The notes beneath the pieces were generated by a model. The model was given only the letters and a program-made list of their open reading frames with translations. It searched no databases and was not told where the DNA came from. Shown here piece after piece: positions 21,591-31,925 of a DNA stretch of 64,000 bases. How positions within the stretch are numbered: the stretch's first letter is position 1; the number at the start of each line of letters is the position of its first letter. Made by a program: the position numbers and the translations under genes. Source of the stretch: Drosophila miranda (taxonomy: Eukaryota; Arthropoda; Insecta; Diptera; Drosophilidae). The DNA lies in NCBI RefSeq assembly GCF_003369915.1, contig NW_022881647.1:806001-870000 (forward strand), read 5' to 3'.

Positions 21591-22890
21591 TGCAGTCATT
21601 GCATGTCAACGTCCACACAAAATAGTCCGATGGATATATCTGGCAATAGTCAGACCTATAATACTCTACGGAGTTACTGTCTTGTGGCCTGCCCTAACAT
21701 AAAGGACAATCACCAATCAGCTGGGCAAGGTTCAGCGAACAGCCGCCCTCTGCATCAGTGGAGCTCTTCGAACTACACCAAATGATGCGCTAAACGCCAT
21801 GTTATGCCTTCAGAGCCTTGACTTTGCAGGAAAGGAGCGGGCAGAAATGGCAGCAATACGTCTTAGGGACTCTGAACAATGGGTACCCCAGAACATAGGT
21901 CACTCATCTATACTAAATAAAAACAACATGGTCCCAGCAAGAACGGACTATCAAGTTCCAATGGAGCACACGGAGACTCCATTCAGCATAATCATCCCTC
22001 ATAGAGACGATTGGCTCGAGGGACTCCCCGGCCCAGACGGGGCCATAAGCATCTTCACGGATGGCTCAAAACTGGACGGCAGGGTTGGAGGAGGAATCTA
22101 CTCTGAACAACTTAACATAAGGCAATCTTTCAGGCTTCCGGATCACTGTAGCGTCTTCCAAGCGGAAGTTACAGCAATCAGGGAGGCTCTGTACTGCCTT
22201 CACACGGTTACCACCACGGCAACCAATCTAAACATCTACAGCGACAGCCAAGCTGCGATCAGATCACTTAACGCGATCTCCTCGAACTCGGCTACTGTGG
22301 CGAAGTGCCGCAGATCTCTTCACGAGATGGCTCAGCAATTTGCTATCAGCCTTATATGGGTCCCGGGCCACCGGGATATCGAGGGCAACTGCATAACGGA
22401 CGAGCTGGCCAGATCTGGCACTACAAACCCCCTTCTCCAAGATAAGGAGGATATTTGTATGCCTATGGCCACCTGCAAGCTCATCATAAAGGAGCAGTAC
22501 ACGCGACTGATAGACAACAAGTGGCAAATAGGGCCACGTTGTCGCACAGCTCGGCTAACATGGCCGACCATAGATAAGAAGCGCACCTCAGAGCTCTGCA
22601 AACTAGGCAGGGAAAGGTGCAGCGCAGTCATACGTTCCCTCACAGGACACTGGCTAGTAGGCACCCACGCAAACAGGCTGGGTGCCCCATACAATGATTT
22701 CTGCTGCAGCTGCAGAGACGAGGACGAGGAGGAAACAGTGGAACACCTGTTCTGTTCCTGTCCAGCTCTCAGCAGAAGGAGGCTGCATCACTTGGGCTCT
22801 GCCTTTCTGAACGACATCTCGGAGATGTCCACGCTATGTCCCAGAAAGATCGTCAACTTTATAAGGGCATCTGGATGGGACAACTGTTGA
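21591..22890 (+). pseudogene. Loa ORF2, C-terminal part with RNase H
   Basis: Loa coding resumes at ~21595 with KIVRWIYLAIVRPIILYG. A frameshift near 21700 leads to the long frame 21799-22890. RNase H spans ~residues 85-215 of that frame: IFTDGSKL (Asp), AEVTAIREAL (Glu), IYSDSQAA (Asp) and HRDIEGN...DELAR (last Asp). A C-terminal CCSC...HLFCSC zinc motif follows, as in Loa and R1 elements. About 160 bases before 21591 are GC-rich and unassigned. Confidence 0.82.
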
Positions 22891-22994
22891 CATGAAGTCT
22901 CATCTGCAGGGAGGGAATGATCCCAAGCGGTATCACAACGGGCCGAAACCGGCCTAAGTGTGCTGGGCTCCGAGCGAGCTTGGCGGCCGTCTCT

Positions 22995-23012
22995 ACCTAA
23001 CCTAACCTAACC
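22995..23012 (+). repeat. Loa 3' tail, three CCTAA units
   Basis: The element ends in ACCTAACCTAACCTAACC, immediately before the target duplication. Short tandem repeats at the 3' end, rather than poly-A, are common in this clade. Confidence 0.75.
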
Positions 23013-23025
23013 TATCTGAGACGCA
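23013..23025. repeat. Right target-site duplication of the Loa element
   Basis: TATCTGAGACGCA, identical to 12280-12292. Confidence 0.85.
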
Positions 23026-23887
23026 AATTGTTTTGGTCACTTGCCGAACGAGAGCTATTTTTGTACAGAAAGAGCAAAAGTTACGGGAGTTGTCCGCTCG
23101 GGGCACAATGTGTGCTTCCGAAATGGTGAGTGATTATATTTCGTTTCGCACTCCTCTCCCGCGAGCTAAGCGCAAGGAGAGGGAGGTAAAGAGAGATTGA
23201 GAGAGAGAGAGAGTGCACATGCGAGTGTAAACTACAGTTGCAGTGCAAATATTGTGACTCTCGCGGATTTAACCTTCGCTCCTACTCGGGAGAGAAGGAT
23301 AACTTCGGCTCTAGATCGACTCCCATTACGGCTGCTGTGCGCATGTTGCAGGCACCCCCATTTCTGGCCAGGTCTACCACCTAACCTTTCCTTTGCTTCC
23401 CACAGAAAGTGTTGTACCAGTATTTAATAGACTTGCTAATCTAATCAAGCCATTCGACGTTGAAATTAACCTTGAACTCTTTGGAGAGCCGCATTTTTTA
23501 TTAGAATAATAACAAAATATATTTACCCTTTGCACCCCCTCCAATCAAATGCAAGGTTTCGTATCAAGGTACAGGTTTTGCTAACCTTTATTTGCAAAGG
23601 GTACATTGGGTATGTGTAAAGCCCCTTTTCGGTGGGTGGTATTGCATATATTTTCCTAGTGCCTATTTTCTTTCGTTAAAGATATTTGCTTATCCAAAAG
23701 AAAAGTGCTGGGTATACCATAGTCGACCTGTTTAACCAAGGCTTTCCAACTTGTTGCTCCACAGATAACAGGGGCAATGCGGGGCAAAATTGTGGAAAAT
23801 CAAGTTGAAAAGCTGGCGCTTGTTTTGTGGTGGCTTTTTTGTGATAAGGAAAACAACTGTTTGATAAACTGCCAGTCAGCAAATACT

Positions 23888-23918
<31 letters not shown>

Positions 23919-24485
23919 CTGCAACAAAGTCTTTTATTGCAATTGGCAATTGCTGTGCAATATATTAATTATTTGTACAGCAGCTGCACAAACACAAAAG
24001 CACCGACAACAACAACAACAGAAGCTCAATGGAAACGATAGATTCGAACGTGCCTAGTATTTATTTAGATTTTCCTTTCTTTCTTTGTTACCAAGTGTTT
24101 TTCCCTGATGGGAGGGGGGCATCCCAATGAGTAGCGGAACAGCAAGGCTATGTTTTGGTGTTGTTTCTGTTGCTATTGCCATTACCGGCTAAGTAATGCC
24201 GTGTTACATTGCCCGATAGCGGGGCATGTGTTTGCCTGACGAAAGGCTTGTCGTTTAGCGTTGACGGGCATGCGTGACAATCGGGGGTGGGGGTGTAGAT
24301 GGAGAGCAAAAGTAACAACAATAAAAGCCTACTAAGTTCACCCATGTGGCTGCTGTAGCTATGCCTGTCATGAATGTTTCGAAGACGAGTCCCAGAACGA
24401 TAGAGATTAGGTGGATTTATGTATAAATCTACCGCGTTGGAGTCTCTTATCATATCTTATAAGAAATTTCGTTTGTAGATCGAGG
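23026..24485. other. Host flank without a clear gene
   Basis: A possible tiny plus-strand exon ATG..ATG|GTGAGTG at 23108-23125 with an acceptor TTCCCACAG near 23405 is open for only ~17 codons, so it is too short to call. A 13-copy GT run lies at 23892-23918. The rest is AT-rich, with no frame that looks coding. Confidence 0.4.
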
Positions 24486-24671
24486 TCAAAGTTTGATATG
24501 CTTCACAGAATTCCGATAAGGCCCGAAAGACGAGGTGCCGAAAGGAGCATACCACTTGGCAGCAGACCCAATGAATGAGAGTCTCCTAGTGGACAAGATG
24601 CTTATTGATTTCTTGAGGAATACGATTTGTGCGCGTTTCAGGGCAGACAGAGACTTGACGACGGCAGCCAT
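24486..24671 (-). CDS. Hypothetical 61-residue protein, mitochondrial-like N-terminus
   Basis: ATG at 24671 in an excellent Drosophila start context (CAAAATGG). The protein is basic and hydroxylated, with no acidic residues at all, and begins MAAVVKSLSALKRAQ, which looks like a mitochondrial presequence. I do not recognise it. It lies downstream of a possible first exon on the same strand (24854-24970) but needs no splice to it. It could be a small conserved gene, a first exon, or chance. Confidence 0.35.
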   Translation of the reverse strand: MAAVVKSLSALKRAQIVFLKKSISILSTRRLSFIGSAAKWYAPFGTSSFGPYRNSVKHIKL

Positions 24672-24853
24672 TTTGGTTTAAGCCGCACTTTTGGGGCGCG
24701 GCACCGGAGTAATGGCCCTCTGACGTGTCCTTGTGGTAGGGTAGGCGCACACTGTTCGGTTACGGTTTGCATGTCTGCTCCGGCACAAGAACAGTCACAA
24801 AAGCACGTGCGACCAAATGTATGTCACACAGACACACACTAGCTTACACTTAC

Positions 24854-24970
24854 CTCTGTGCCTTCCTCAAAGGACGCCGCCTCGAAGGATTTCTTTTCGA
24901 AAACCTCTAGTAGGTCGTGTAAATCCTGCTGCGTCACATTCACAACGTTGTTCAAAGTTAGGCTGCACAT
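24854..24970 (-). CDS. Possible first coding exon of an unidentified gene
   Basis: ATG at 24970 opens 39 codons ending at a strong donor GAG|GTAAGT (24853-24848). The sequence is acidic and helical (VTQQDLHDLLEVFEKKS) with no stop before the donor and a balanced codon pattern. A promoter-type repeat in the same orientation lies ~510 bp upstream (25483-25672). No matching downstream exon could be joined with confidence, so the gene may be broken or continue beyond what I can trace. Confidence 0.4.
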
Positions 24971-25352
24971 TTTTGCGGCGCTGCATTTACCGATTCAATT
25001 TCAAACTGGGGTTGCACTCTACAAAACTCTATGTGGAATCCACGCCACAGCACACACACGGCACAAAAACACTATACACTTTAGTAAAGCACACAATTTG
25101 CGAAAAGATGACAAAAATGAATAGATTTCAACAAATCTTGTTGCTTCTTTAGCTGTTGCCTGCCAACTCGCTCTCTCTCTCTCTCTCGTCTCCCGCTCTA
25201 TTGTATCTGCTGCGTATTTTAATTCGTTTTCTTTCGTCTGCTTTATTGGTTTCTACGACGTTTACACGTTTCGCTTTTTTACGTTTGTTTGCTCAACGCC
25301 CTAGACGGCGACGTCACCAACAAAATCTCCGCCCGCGACGTAATCTGCACGA

Positions 25353-25360
25353 GTATAAAA
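25353..25360 (+). promoter_or_regulatory. TATA-box-like sequence
   Basis: GTATAAAAG sits in a GC-richer context, with a CT-rich block upstream (25173-25200). No plus-strand gene is evident downstream, so the role is uncertain. Confidence 0.25.
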
Positions 25361-25482
25361 GTCGGGTCGGATCGGATCGGTTACGCACTAGTAGTATTGT
25401 TGCTCTTCTTTCTCCGATTGCAATTAGATTGATTATGTGTGTTTGTTTAATTTTATTTGCAATGCGAGGCGGATAAGCGCAG

Positions 25483-25672
25483 TGTGACCGCGGATCGATA
25501 CAATATACCGTCCGACCGTCTGAAATATAACGAAACATACCGTCTCATTTAAAAAATATACTGACGAATTCAAGTTCTATATTACATATTCCTCGTTTTT
25601 GATATTCCGTCGAATATTACTAGCAAGATAGAATGCTCAGCCCTGCCCACATAATTTTATTCGATTAATGAA
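25483..25672 (-). repeat. Promoter-type dispersed repeat, copy P1
   Basis: Read on the minus strand: CTAGTAATATTCGACGGAATATCAA..., then AACGAGGAATATG, ATTCGTCAGTATATTT, GGTCGGACGGTATATT, and CCGCGGTCACACTG at the end. It aligns over ~190 bp with 45345-45543. The motifs match known Drosophila core-promoter elements (Ohler motif 6 RGTATWTTT and motif 1 GGTCACACT). It ends ~510 bp upstream of the possible exon at 24970. Confidence 0.75.
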
Positions 25673-25789
25673 TCAATTTTGGCCTTGACTGGCCTATTCT
25701 AAATACTTGCTTTTATTGGATATCTTTATAGCGTTAAAAATGAAATTTAATAGATTGATGAAACTACCGTAAATATACCGTCGGTTCAA

Positions 25790-25890
25790 TTTTGACCCTG
25801 GAAAAGCTACAAAATATATCGATAAGCTCCTCAGAAATATATCGTCACATTGTCAGAATATACCGTAAATATACCGATTAAAAAACGAAC
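25790..25890 (-). repeat. Promoter-type dispersed repeat, partial copy P2
   Basis: Minus strand: CGGTATATTTACGGTATATT, CTGACAATGTGACG, ATATTTCTGAGGAGC. It matches the middle of copy 45345-45543 (TTTACGGTATATGTTGACAAT ... TTTCTGAGG) but lacks the GGTCACACTG end. Confidence 0.6.
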
Positions 25891-26830
25891 TTAACCCACT
25901 TATAACCCCTCTGTTCAAACAGATGATCCGTTACAAAACCGTTTCAGTTACCCAAACCAGTTCCATTAATGTGCGATTTATTTAAAACTGTGGTAAAGGG
26001 CACTCAACCCAACAATGAACAATGATGTGTGCTGTTAATGTTATCCAATAATTGCGGCATATTCACCCTTAGCGACTGTCCGAATGTCTCCAGCTTTCGG
26101 CTATATACCATCTATACCATCTAGGAATAATACTGGTTGTAAATTCTTCTTGTGGAACTGAACTTTCAACTGAACTGCGCCAAAATTCTTCCTGTTTTAG
26201 TGGAGTGTACTTTAATACCCACTAGTCGACTATGGGTTAATCGTTCTCTCTCCATGATTGAATATCATATTCCTCGATTTTTATGTTCGGTTTAATGTTA
26301 CTAGCTAAATATAATCCTCAGCCTAAAACAGCTGTTTTTATCCGGTGGATTAATCAATTTTCTACAAGACTTGCTGGTTTTAAGCCCTCCCTTTTACTGG
26401 ATTGTATCTAAAAAAAAGGTGTAAACGAGAAAGGTCAACGAAATAAAACGTCAGGGCATGAAATAAACACTTGTTGCTTGTAGGCCGGTAGTTCGGACAA
26501 TTTGTATACCCTAGTTCTTTTATTCTTTTAATTAATATGTTTGCCAATCTGCTTTGAAAGATTGACCTATGCAAGCATTTGGGACTGACCAGTTTCTGCC
26601 ACCCACTGATTATTTTTATTCTTCGTTTCTGTTGAAATATTTTGGATTGAACATTCTCCTATTTATAAGAACACTATAATTCGATAATTCCGTTTAAACT
26701 GTTTCAGCAGAAAAGCATCCTATCGCCTTTGAATTAATGTACATAATTACAGAAAATGTAATTACCGACCTTTGATATATCTAACAGATTTTATAGTGTC
26801 AGGTACAATTAAATTTTATTTTAGAATCAA
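25891..26830. other. Host intergenic stretch
   Basis: Apart from the partial repeat above I see no gene. It is AT-rich, with no conserved frame and no transposon ends. Confidence 0.4.
26255..26345 (-). repeat. Promoter-type dispersed repeat, partial copy P3
   Basis: Minus strand: GGCTGAGGATTATATTTAGCTAGTAACATT... followed by AAAATCGAGGAATATG. It matches the start of the P1 and 45345 copies (GGCTGAGCATT... CTAGTAATATT ... ACGAGGAATATG). The motif-bearing half is missing. Confidence 0.5.
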
Positions 26831-27230
26831 TTATCTTTGGAAATCATTCTGGGCGTTTTGTACGACAATAACTGTGATTTTGGAGTCTGGCGTTAGCAGC
26901 ACATCGTTGGTTTTTGTACGTACTCTTAGCATTAAAAGTTCATCTGTGGGATCAATTATCTTCATCCCTCGCTCCAGTCGTGCGCGAATCGCCTGGAAAA
27001 GTCCAGCAAACTGAACGGAGTCATCGTGACCCATAGTACTCTTTACCGGATGCCCCAGATCGTTGAGAATTACTATGTCCCGAATGTTTCTCCTTTTACT
27101 GATCTGATCGAAAGCATCCTCCACGTACCGTAGAGATCGAGGGGGCTATGAAGGAGAGGATATTTATGAACAAACTAATTTAAAACAAAAATGTATATAG
27201 TTTTACTCTTTCTGGAGCATCTAGTAACAT
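26831..27230 (-). CDS. Roadblock/LC7-family dynein light chain paralogue, two exons
   Basis: Exon 1 27207-27230 (ATG at 27230, eight codons) and exon 2 26831-27145, with a 61-nt GT-AG intron, give 112 residues. The core (VEDAFDQISKRRNIRDIVIL, GHPVKSTM, a FAGLFQAI helix, LLMLRVRTK, ITVIVVQN) is a full roadblock fold. Roadblock dimers bind the dynein intermediate chain. It has a ~12-residue N-terminal extension relative to Robl. The frame is intact. It is divergent from and ~460 bp away from the robl copy, so the pair looks like an old tandem duplication. Drosophila has several such paralogues, many testis-biased; I cannot name this one. Confidence 0.88.
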
Positions 27231-27611
27231 TTTGCTACAGTGATTATCTCTAATAAACTGTTTGTATACAGATTTTTCACCTAGTTTCTTTTTTTAACAA
27301 ATGATTTGGGTGGTCTCCATGACGCGTTTCCAGTAGAAACGGCGCTATGTGGGTCAATGGTGCAGTATATATTTTCCAATAGATATAAAACATTAAAAGT
27401 CAGTAGGACGTTCATTTGGTGCCAAGGGAATATCCCCTTGGGCACAAGGGATATATTTGTAGATCTATATAATTAAAAATTTAGTCCAAATCATTTTGAA
27501 ATTAATTTCAAACTTTGATATCGATATGTGATATATTGAACTTATGGAACTGGTTGGTGGGGTGCTGGTGAACCAATTGGTTCTCGGCAAAAATTTGTCA
27601 GCAATCGATAC

Positions 27612-27619
27612 TATCGATA
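27612..27619 (+). promoter_or_regulatory. DRE (TATCGATA) between the two roadblock genes
   Basis: TATCGATA, the DREF/BEAF-32 site, lies 80 bp before the robl start codon with further ATCGATA half-sites at 27520-27530 and 27604. DRE promoters are usual for broadly expressed Drosophila genes. Confidence 0.65.
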
Positions 27620-27691
27620 GCTGTATCGTCCATCGCTAATATTGAACAAACAAAAGTTTATTTTTTTGCGAGAAACAAATCAATTGTAAAC

Positions 27692-28093
27692 ATGGTAAGT
27701 GGCAACCGGTATTAATATAATCTACAAACAATATCATCGCCCTGCATTTTCAGTGACAAGAAGAGACACTGAAACGGATCCAGAGTCACAAAGACGTTGT
27801 AGGTACCATTGTGGTCAACAATGAAGGTGGGTGCATAGATGGCTTACCTTAATTACTGATGACCAATCCGATCCCAATTAGGTATTCCGGTGAAGTCTAC
27901 TCTGGACAACACAACGACCGTGCAATATGCTGGCCTGATGAGTCAGCTGGCTGACAAGGCTCGGAGCGTTGTGAGAGATTTGGACCCGTCCAACGACATG
28001 ACATTCCTGCGGGTGCGCTCGAAGAAGCACGAAATCATGGTGGCTCCCGACAAGGACTTTATACTCATAGTCATTCAAAATCCAACAGATTAG
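27692..28093 (+). pseudogene. robl: robl (dynein light chain roadblock) copy with a stop at codon 2
   Basis: Exons 27692-27694 (ATG only), 27754-27826 and 27882-28093, with introns of 59 and 55 nt. From codon 3 on, the product reads as a nearly perfect Robl ([67 protein letters not shown]). The second codon, Ser in Robl, is TGA at 27754-27756, and two nearby residues are missing. Splicing to the AG 12 bases further on (27765) would restore the frame and drop four residues, but the pyrimidine tract favours the normal site. No other upstream ATG fits. The core's conservation suggests that loss of function, if real, is recent. Confidence 0.85.
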
Positions 28094-29084
28094 GCTGCTA
28101 ACGCCCGAGAATTAAAAGCTGAAATTAACTAATGAACATTTCTATATATTCAAATTGTACGTGAAAGAAATAAATATATTTATGCATAAAAGACTCGGGA
28201 CGCTGACATCATATGTTTTCGCCAATGAGCCAGTTTGCTAGCCGTACCTCGTTGTGCTAACACACATTCCAACGTTTTTATGCGATATTTAGCCGACTGT
28301 TTTAAAATGCAACCCTTATTAAAAAGTATGAAAAAATACTCTACGAAAAATATGAAACTTTAAGAATTTTTAAGTAAAAGGATCTTTAAGAAGAATCTTA
28401 AAGCCGGCTAAGCTCAAGCTGTTATCCTGTTAAAATACAGTCGGGTGAGTGTTCTTTTTTTCATTGGTATATTTTGAAAATTAAACGTTTATTTCTGAGG
28501 ATCAGAACGTTTATTTGATCAATAATTTCGCGGTCACACTGCAGGATTCCAGTCTATCTCTTTCTAGTATTTTCAAAACATTTTTTACGATGCACCAATG
28601 TTAAAATCGTGTAGAAATGTCACTTAGCTTAGAGCCATGTCTCAGGCCACATCAAATTAGTAGCGATCAGCATAGTATTCTGATCGTTTTTTTCCATCAA
28701 AACCTTTATTTTTCAAAAACAGCGGAGAAACTGCGTGTCAAAGAGTGGTTAACGGAGAATTTCGCACACTAGCGCTTCCACTCGGCTTCCATGAAAAAAA
28801 ACGGCCAGTCTTGTCAACAGCATACACATTTCCCCTTCATGTGTCGCTTTTGATAATTACATACAAACGTAGTTGCTCTGTAACAAATCTGTAGTTATCA
28901 TGTATTTTCTACATAAAACAGTTTAATTTTCTGGAAATCGTTGTTTACCTCTTGTGTTTAGAACTCATTTTAGAAACAAAGCAATTAAAAGGAGTATCCG
29001 AATTTATCTAGTCTTGTTGGAAATTTATTCCTCAATCGGATAAAATTATGAGTTCTGAGCTGAAGACCCTAACTAGTTAGTGAT
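28094..29084. other. Host intergenic stretch
   Basis: robl 3' UTR (AATAAA at 28169-28174), then AT-rich DNA. Apart from the partial promoter repeat at 28468-28546 I see nothing to annotate. Confidence 0.4.
28468..28546 (+). repeat. Promoter-type dispersed repeat, partial copy P4
   Basis: TTGGTATATTTTG, then TTTATTTCTGAGGATC, and CGCGGTCACACTGCAGG at the end. The first and last parts match the 3' half of the longer copies. Confidence 0.5.
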
Positions 29085-29216
29085 ACTCAACCGAATATCA
29101 AAATCGAGGAATATGATTGAATGTGACTAAAAAATTCGTCAGTATATTTTGGTATATCTTAATACTGCGTCGTATATTGTGGTATATTTCTGAGGGGCTC
29201 ACCGCGGCCACACTGG
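29085..29216 (+). repeat. Promoter-type dispersed repeat, copy P5
   Basis: CCGAATATCAAAATCGAGGA, ATTCGTCAGTATATTTTGG, CGTATATTGTGGTATATT, TCTGAGGGGCTCACCGCGGCCACACTGG (written here in parts). It aligns with P1 and the 45345 copy in the same order. It could drive a plus-strand transcript starting near 29215, but no gene follows before the DINE-1 element. Confidence 0.7.
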
Positions 29217-30026
29217 TGAAAACATAAAAGTTGAAAATTGCATTTAAAAAATCATTAAAAGTATGGATAAGTCGTCAGAAAATTGATTGAAAAAATTAGA
29301 TATATTACCCGTTCCAGACAGTGAACGCGTGTGGAAATCGACAAAAAAAAAATAAATTTCAAACGAAAAGGTAAATGTGGAATGGGCGTGCAGAGGGCAG
29401 CAGTAAAGAAAATGGCGTAATCACGCACTCAAACCCAAAAGAAAAACCAACAAAACGCAACCCAATCAGCCAGTCAGCAATAATTTTTATAAAAAACAGC
29501 CAAAGAGCAAGAAACAAAATTGAAAAAAGAATAAATGTATTATACAGTGAAAAACTGTGAGGAAAGCAGCTTTTTATTGTGCAGCCATATTTTTTTCGTG
29601 AAAAAAAAAAACCTAACTGATGCATATATACGTATGTACATATGTACATATAAAGAATTAACTAAAAAAAAGAAGCACTTCGTATCAGATCGTCCCGTTG
29701 TTCGCAAACACAAGCAGTTTTCAACGCGATTCGATTCTCGTTCAACGTACCTTGATATATAAGTACATACATAATTATGTACACACGCATATTCAAATAA
29801 TATATGTGTGTGCTCATTTGTATGTACACATGTACTTTCAATATCGCGATGGCATCACAAAAACACGACTCGCACAAACGCACGCACGCATGTTCGGACA
29901 TAGAGACAATATTGTATGTATGTATACGTTTGGTTCGACTGGTTGTTGTTGCTGCTGCTGTTGTTGTAAATAGCCGTGAGCGAGCAGAGCGAACACATAA
30001 GGGCTGGCCTCAATTTATAAATATAA
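29217..30026. other. AT-rich stretch, possible 5' UTR
   Basis: It follows a promoter-type repeat. It has poly-A runs and TACATA/TATGTA repeats (29620-29660, 29760-29840), and a (GTTGTT/GCTGCT) run at 29941-29970. No convincing frame. Confidence 0.4.
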
Positions 30027-31103
30027 ACGAGGTGGAACGTGTAAGTTGCTGCGGACACCGCAACTCTACAGTTACATATTACCCGATACTAAGTCAGTAT
30101 GGCTCTCTCCGGCAGACGCCGCTAATATTGAACGACACGACAAAGAGTGCGTGGAGAGAGACAGAAAATCAGTCTGAGCGTGACGTCGGGCGCTGCGTAG
30201 CCACTGCAAATTGATTTGTTCCTTTTGGCTACAAAAATGATCCGATCTGATCCAGATTCAGCAATCTGATAGATATGGTCGTTATCTATGATTCTGCGTT
30301 TTTAGTTTTTCTCGAATGTGCAATATTGTGGATGCAACAGATTTTCGTCCTTTGTGGGGCGGAAGGGGGTGGGCGAAATTCTGAGATATACGTTTTATAG
30401 TGAGATCTAACAGAAGTTGCGGATACCAAATTTGGTTACTCTAGCCTTAATAGTCTCTGAGATTTGTGGATGCCCCAGATTTTCGTCCTTTGCGGGGCGG
30501 AAGGGGTGTGGCGAAATTTGACACGAAACGGTCAAGGTCCGATATCACAGGAGTGTGGATACCAAATTTGGTTGCTCTGGCTCTTATAGTTCTGAGATCC
30601 TTGAACTCATATTTTGCAATTGCAAAAACCGACCATGAAACCTGTGTGTTAGAGAGAGACAGAGCGAGAAAGAATGAAATTGTTTTCTTGATTCTGGCTA
30701 TAATAATTATACGATCTGGTTGAGATCTTACATTCTAAAACATATAGTCATCCTCTACGATTCTGCGTTTTTGGTTTTATCGTATCTTTAAAAATGTGGA
30801 TGCCACAGATTTTCGTCCTTTGTGGGGCGGAAGTGGGCGGGCGAAGTTTTGAAATATTTTTTGTAGCAGTGACATATCACAGAAGTCTGGATACAAAACA
30901 TCGTTGCTCTAGCTCTTATAGTCTTGAGCACTAGGCGCTGAAGGGGACAGACAGACATGGCTCAATCGACTCGGCTATTGATGTTGATCAAGAATATATA
31001 TACTTTATGGGGTCGGAAACGATTCCTTCTGGACGTTACACACATCCACTTTTACCACAAATCTAATATACCCCAATACTAATTTTGAGTATCGGGTATA
31101 AAA
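30027..31103 (-). mobile_element. DINE-1/ISY-type non-autonomous Helitron, copy A
   Basis: In element orientation it begins TATACCCGATACTC at 31100, with the partly palindromic GAGTATTGGGGTAT just inside, and ends with a hairpin (GAGTTGC...GCAACTC) followed by a CGTT-CCCCTCG-like terminus at 30027. The GAATCGTTTCCGACCCCATA and AGCCGAGTCGATTGAG blocks are diagnostic of the DINE-1/INE-1 group, which are Helentron-related and mobilised in trans. About 1.08 kb, no coding capacity. Four other copies occur in this window. Confidence 0.88.
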
Positions 31104-31259
31104 AGCATGTGGCTGCGCAGCGGCTGAGCAGCCAGCGTCGTTGTCCGCAGAGCGCAAGGGATTTTATTACGTCGCGCGTTTCGTTCGGTCGTTGGGTTCG
31201 TTTTATATTTTGGATATTTACACATGTTCATGCATCTCTCCATTCCATATCCCATATGC

Positions 31260-31262
31260 ATC

Positions 31263-31316
<54 letters not shown>
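31260..31316. repeat. CT/GA microsatellite
   Basis: An almost pure (CT)n run of ~55 bases with a few TTT interruptions. GA runs like this can bind GAGA factor or CLAMP in Drosophila. Confidence 0.85.
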
Positions 31317-31318
<2 letters not shown>

Positions 31319-31925
31319 GCTCTTGCTCTGCGTGTGAGAGCTGCTCTGATGGCTCCTTGAATGCAACGTAACGGGAAACTGGCGAGTGCAACGCGAGACG
31401 CGACAACGTGAAAGGTTATAGCCATGAAAAAGGGAGAGGGTATAGTGCATGTGGGGACTGCAGAGAGTGCAGCGACAACCGTATTCGATCCCCACCCGCA
31501 AAGCGTAGTCCGTGAAATATTCCACGATACATTTTCCTTTGGTCATAGGGCTTGCCAGCAAAACCAATACATATACATAACATACAAATACAGTCTGGTT
31601 CGGGGAAATAGTGCTGCCAATTAAAACGTGCTGAAAGCACCGTTCTTGAAGGGATACCTGTGTAAATGGAACCCAGTGAAAGCTCTATAAGATGTGAATC
31701 CATGTGGTACCGGATATTCCGGGTAGCGACATATCTCCGACGACATATCTCCGCCGATCCACAAACGACATATCTCCGCGCGAAATTATGTCGTTTTAAA
31801 GCGACATACCTCCGCGCGGAGATTATGTCGTCTCAAAACGTCATATCTCCGCGCGAGAATGTCGTTTGTGACACGGCGGAGATATGTCGTTTCGAAACGA
31901 CTTAAGTCCGCCAGAAAATAATTAA

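Larger units (their letters stand above)
12293..23012 (+). mobile_element. Loa-clade non-LTR retrotransposon containing a nested CR1 and Tc1
   Basis: Starts right after the 13-bp target duplication and ends in a short CCTAA tail. It has a GC-rich 5' UTR, ORF1 with a DUF4780-like domain, ORF2 with an APE-type endonuclease, RT and RNase H, and a 3' UTR. This order with RNase H marks the Loa clade, which includes bilbo (D. subobscura), trim (D. miranda) and LOA. Without the ~5.5-kb inner block (about 15913-21590) the element is about 5.1 kb. It is dead: a stop in ORF1, frameshifts in ORF2, a changed endonuclease residue and a missing RT core. Confidence 0.85.

Noticed and set aside
22995..23012. 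CCTAA repeats resembling the insect telomere repeat
   Set aside because: Drosophila lacks this telomere repeat, and the run is exactly at the 3' end of a Loa element before its target duplication.
30466..30723. 85-codon frame repeated at 44608-44865
   Set aside because: Both lie inside DINE-1 copies at the same place and are broken in the other copies; the element is non-coding.
31079..31567. 162-codon minus-strand frame with long Arg/Glu runs
   Set aside because: Read-through of a GA microsatellite.
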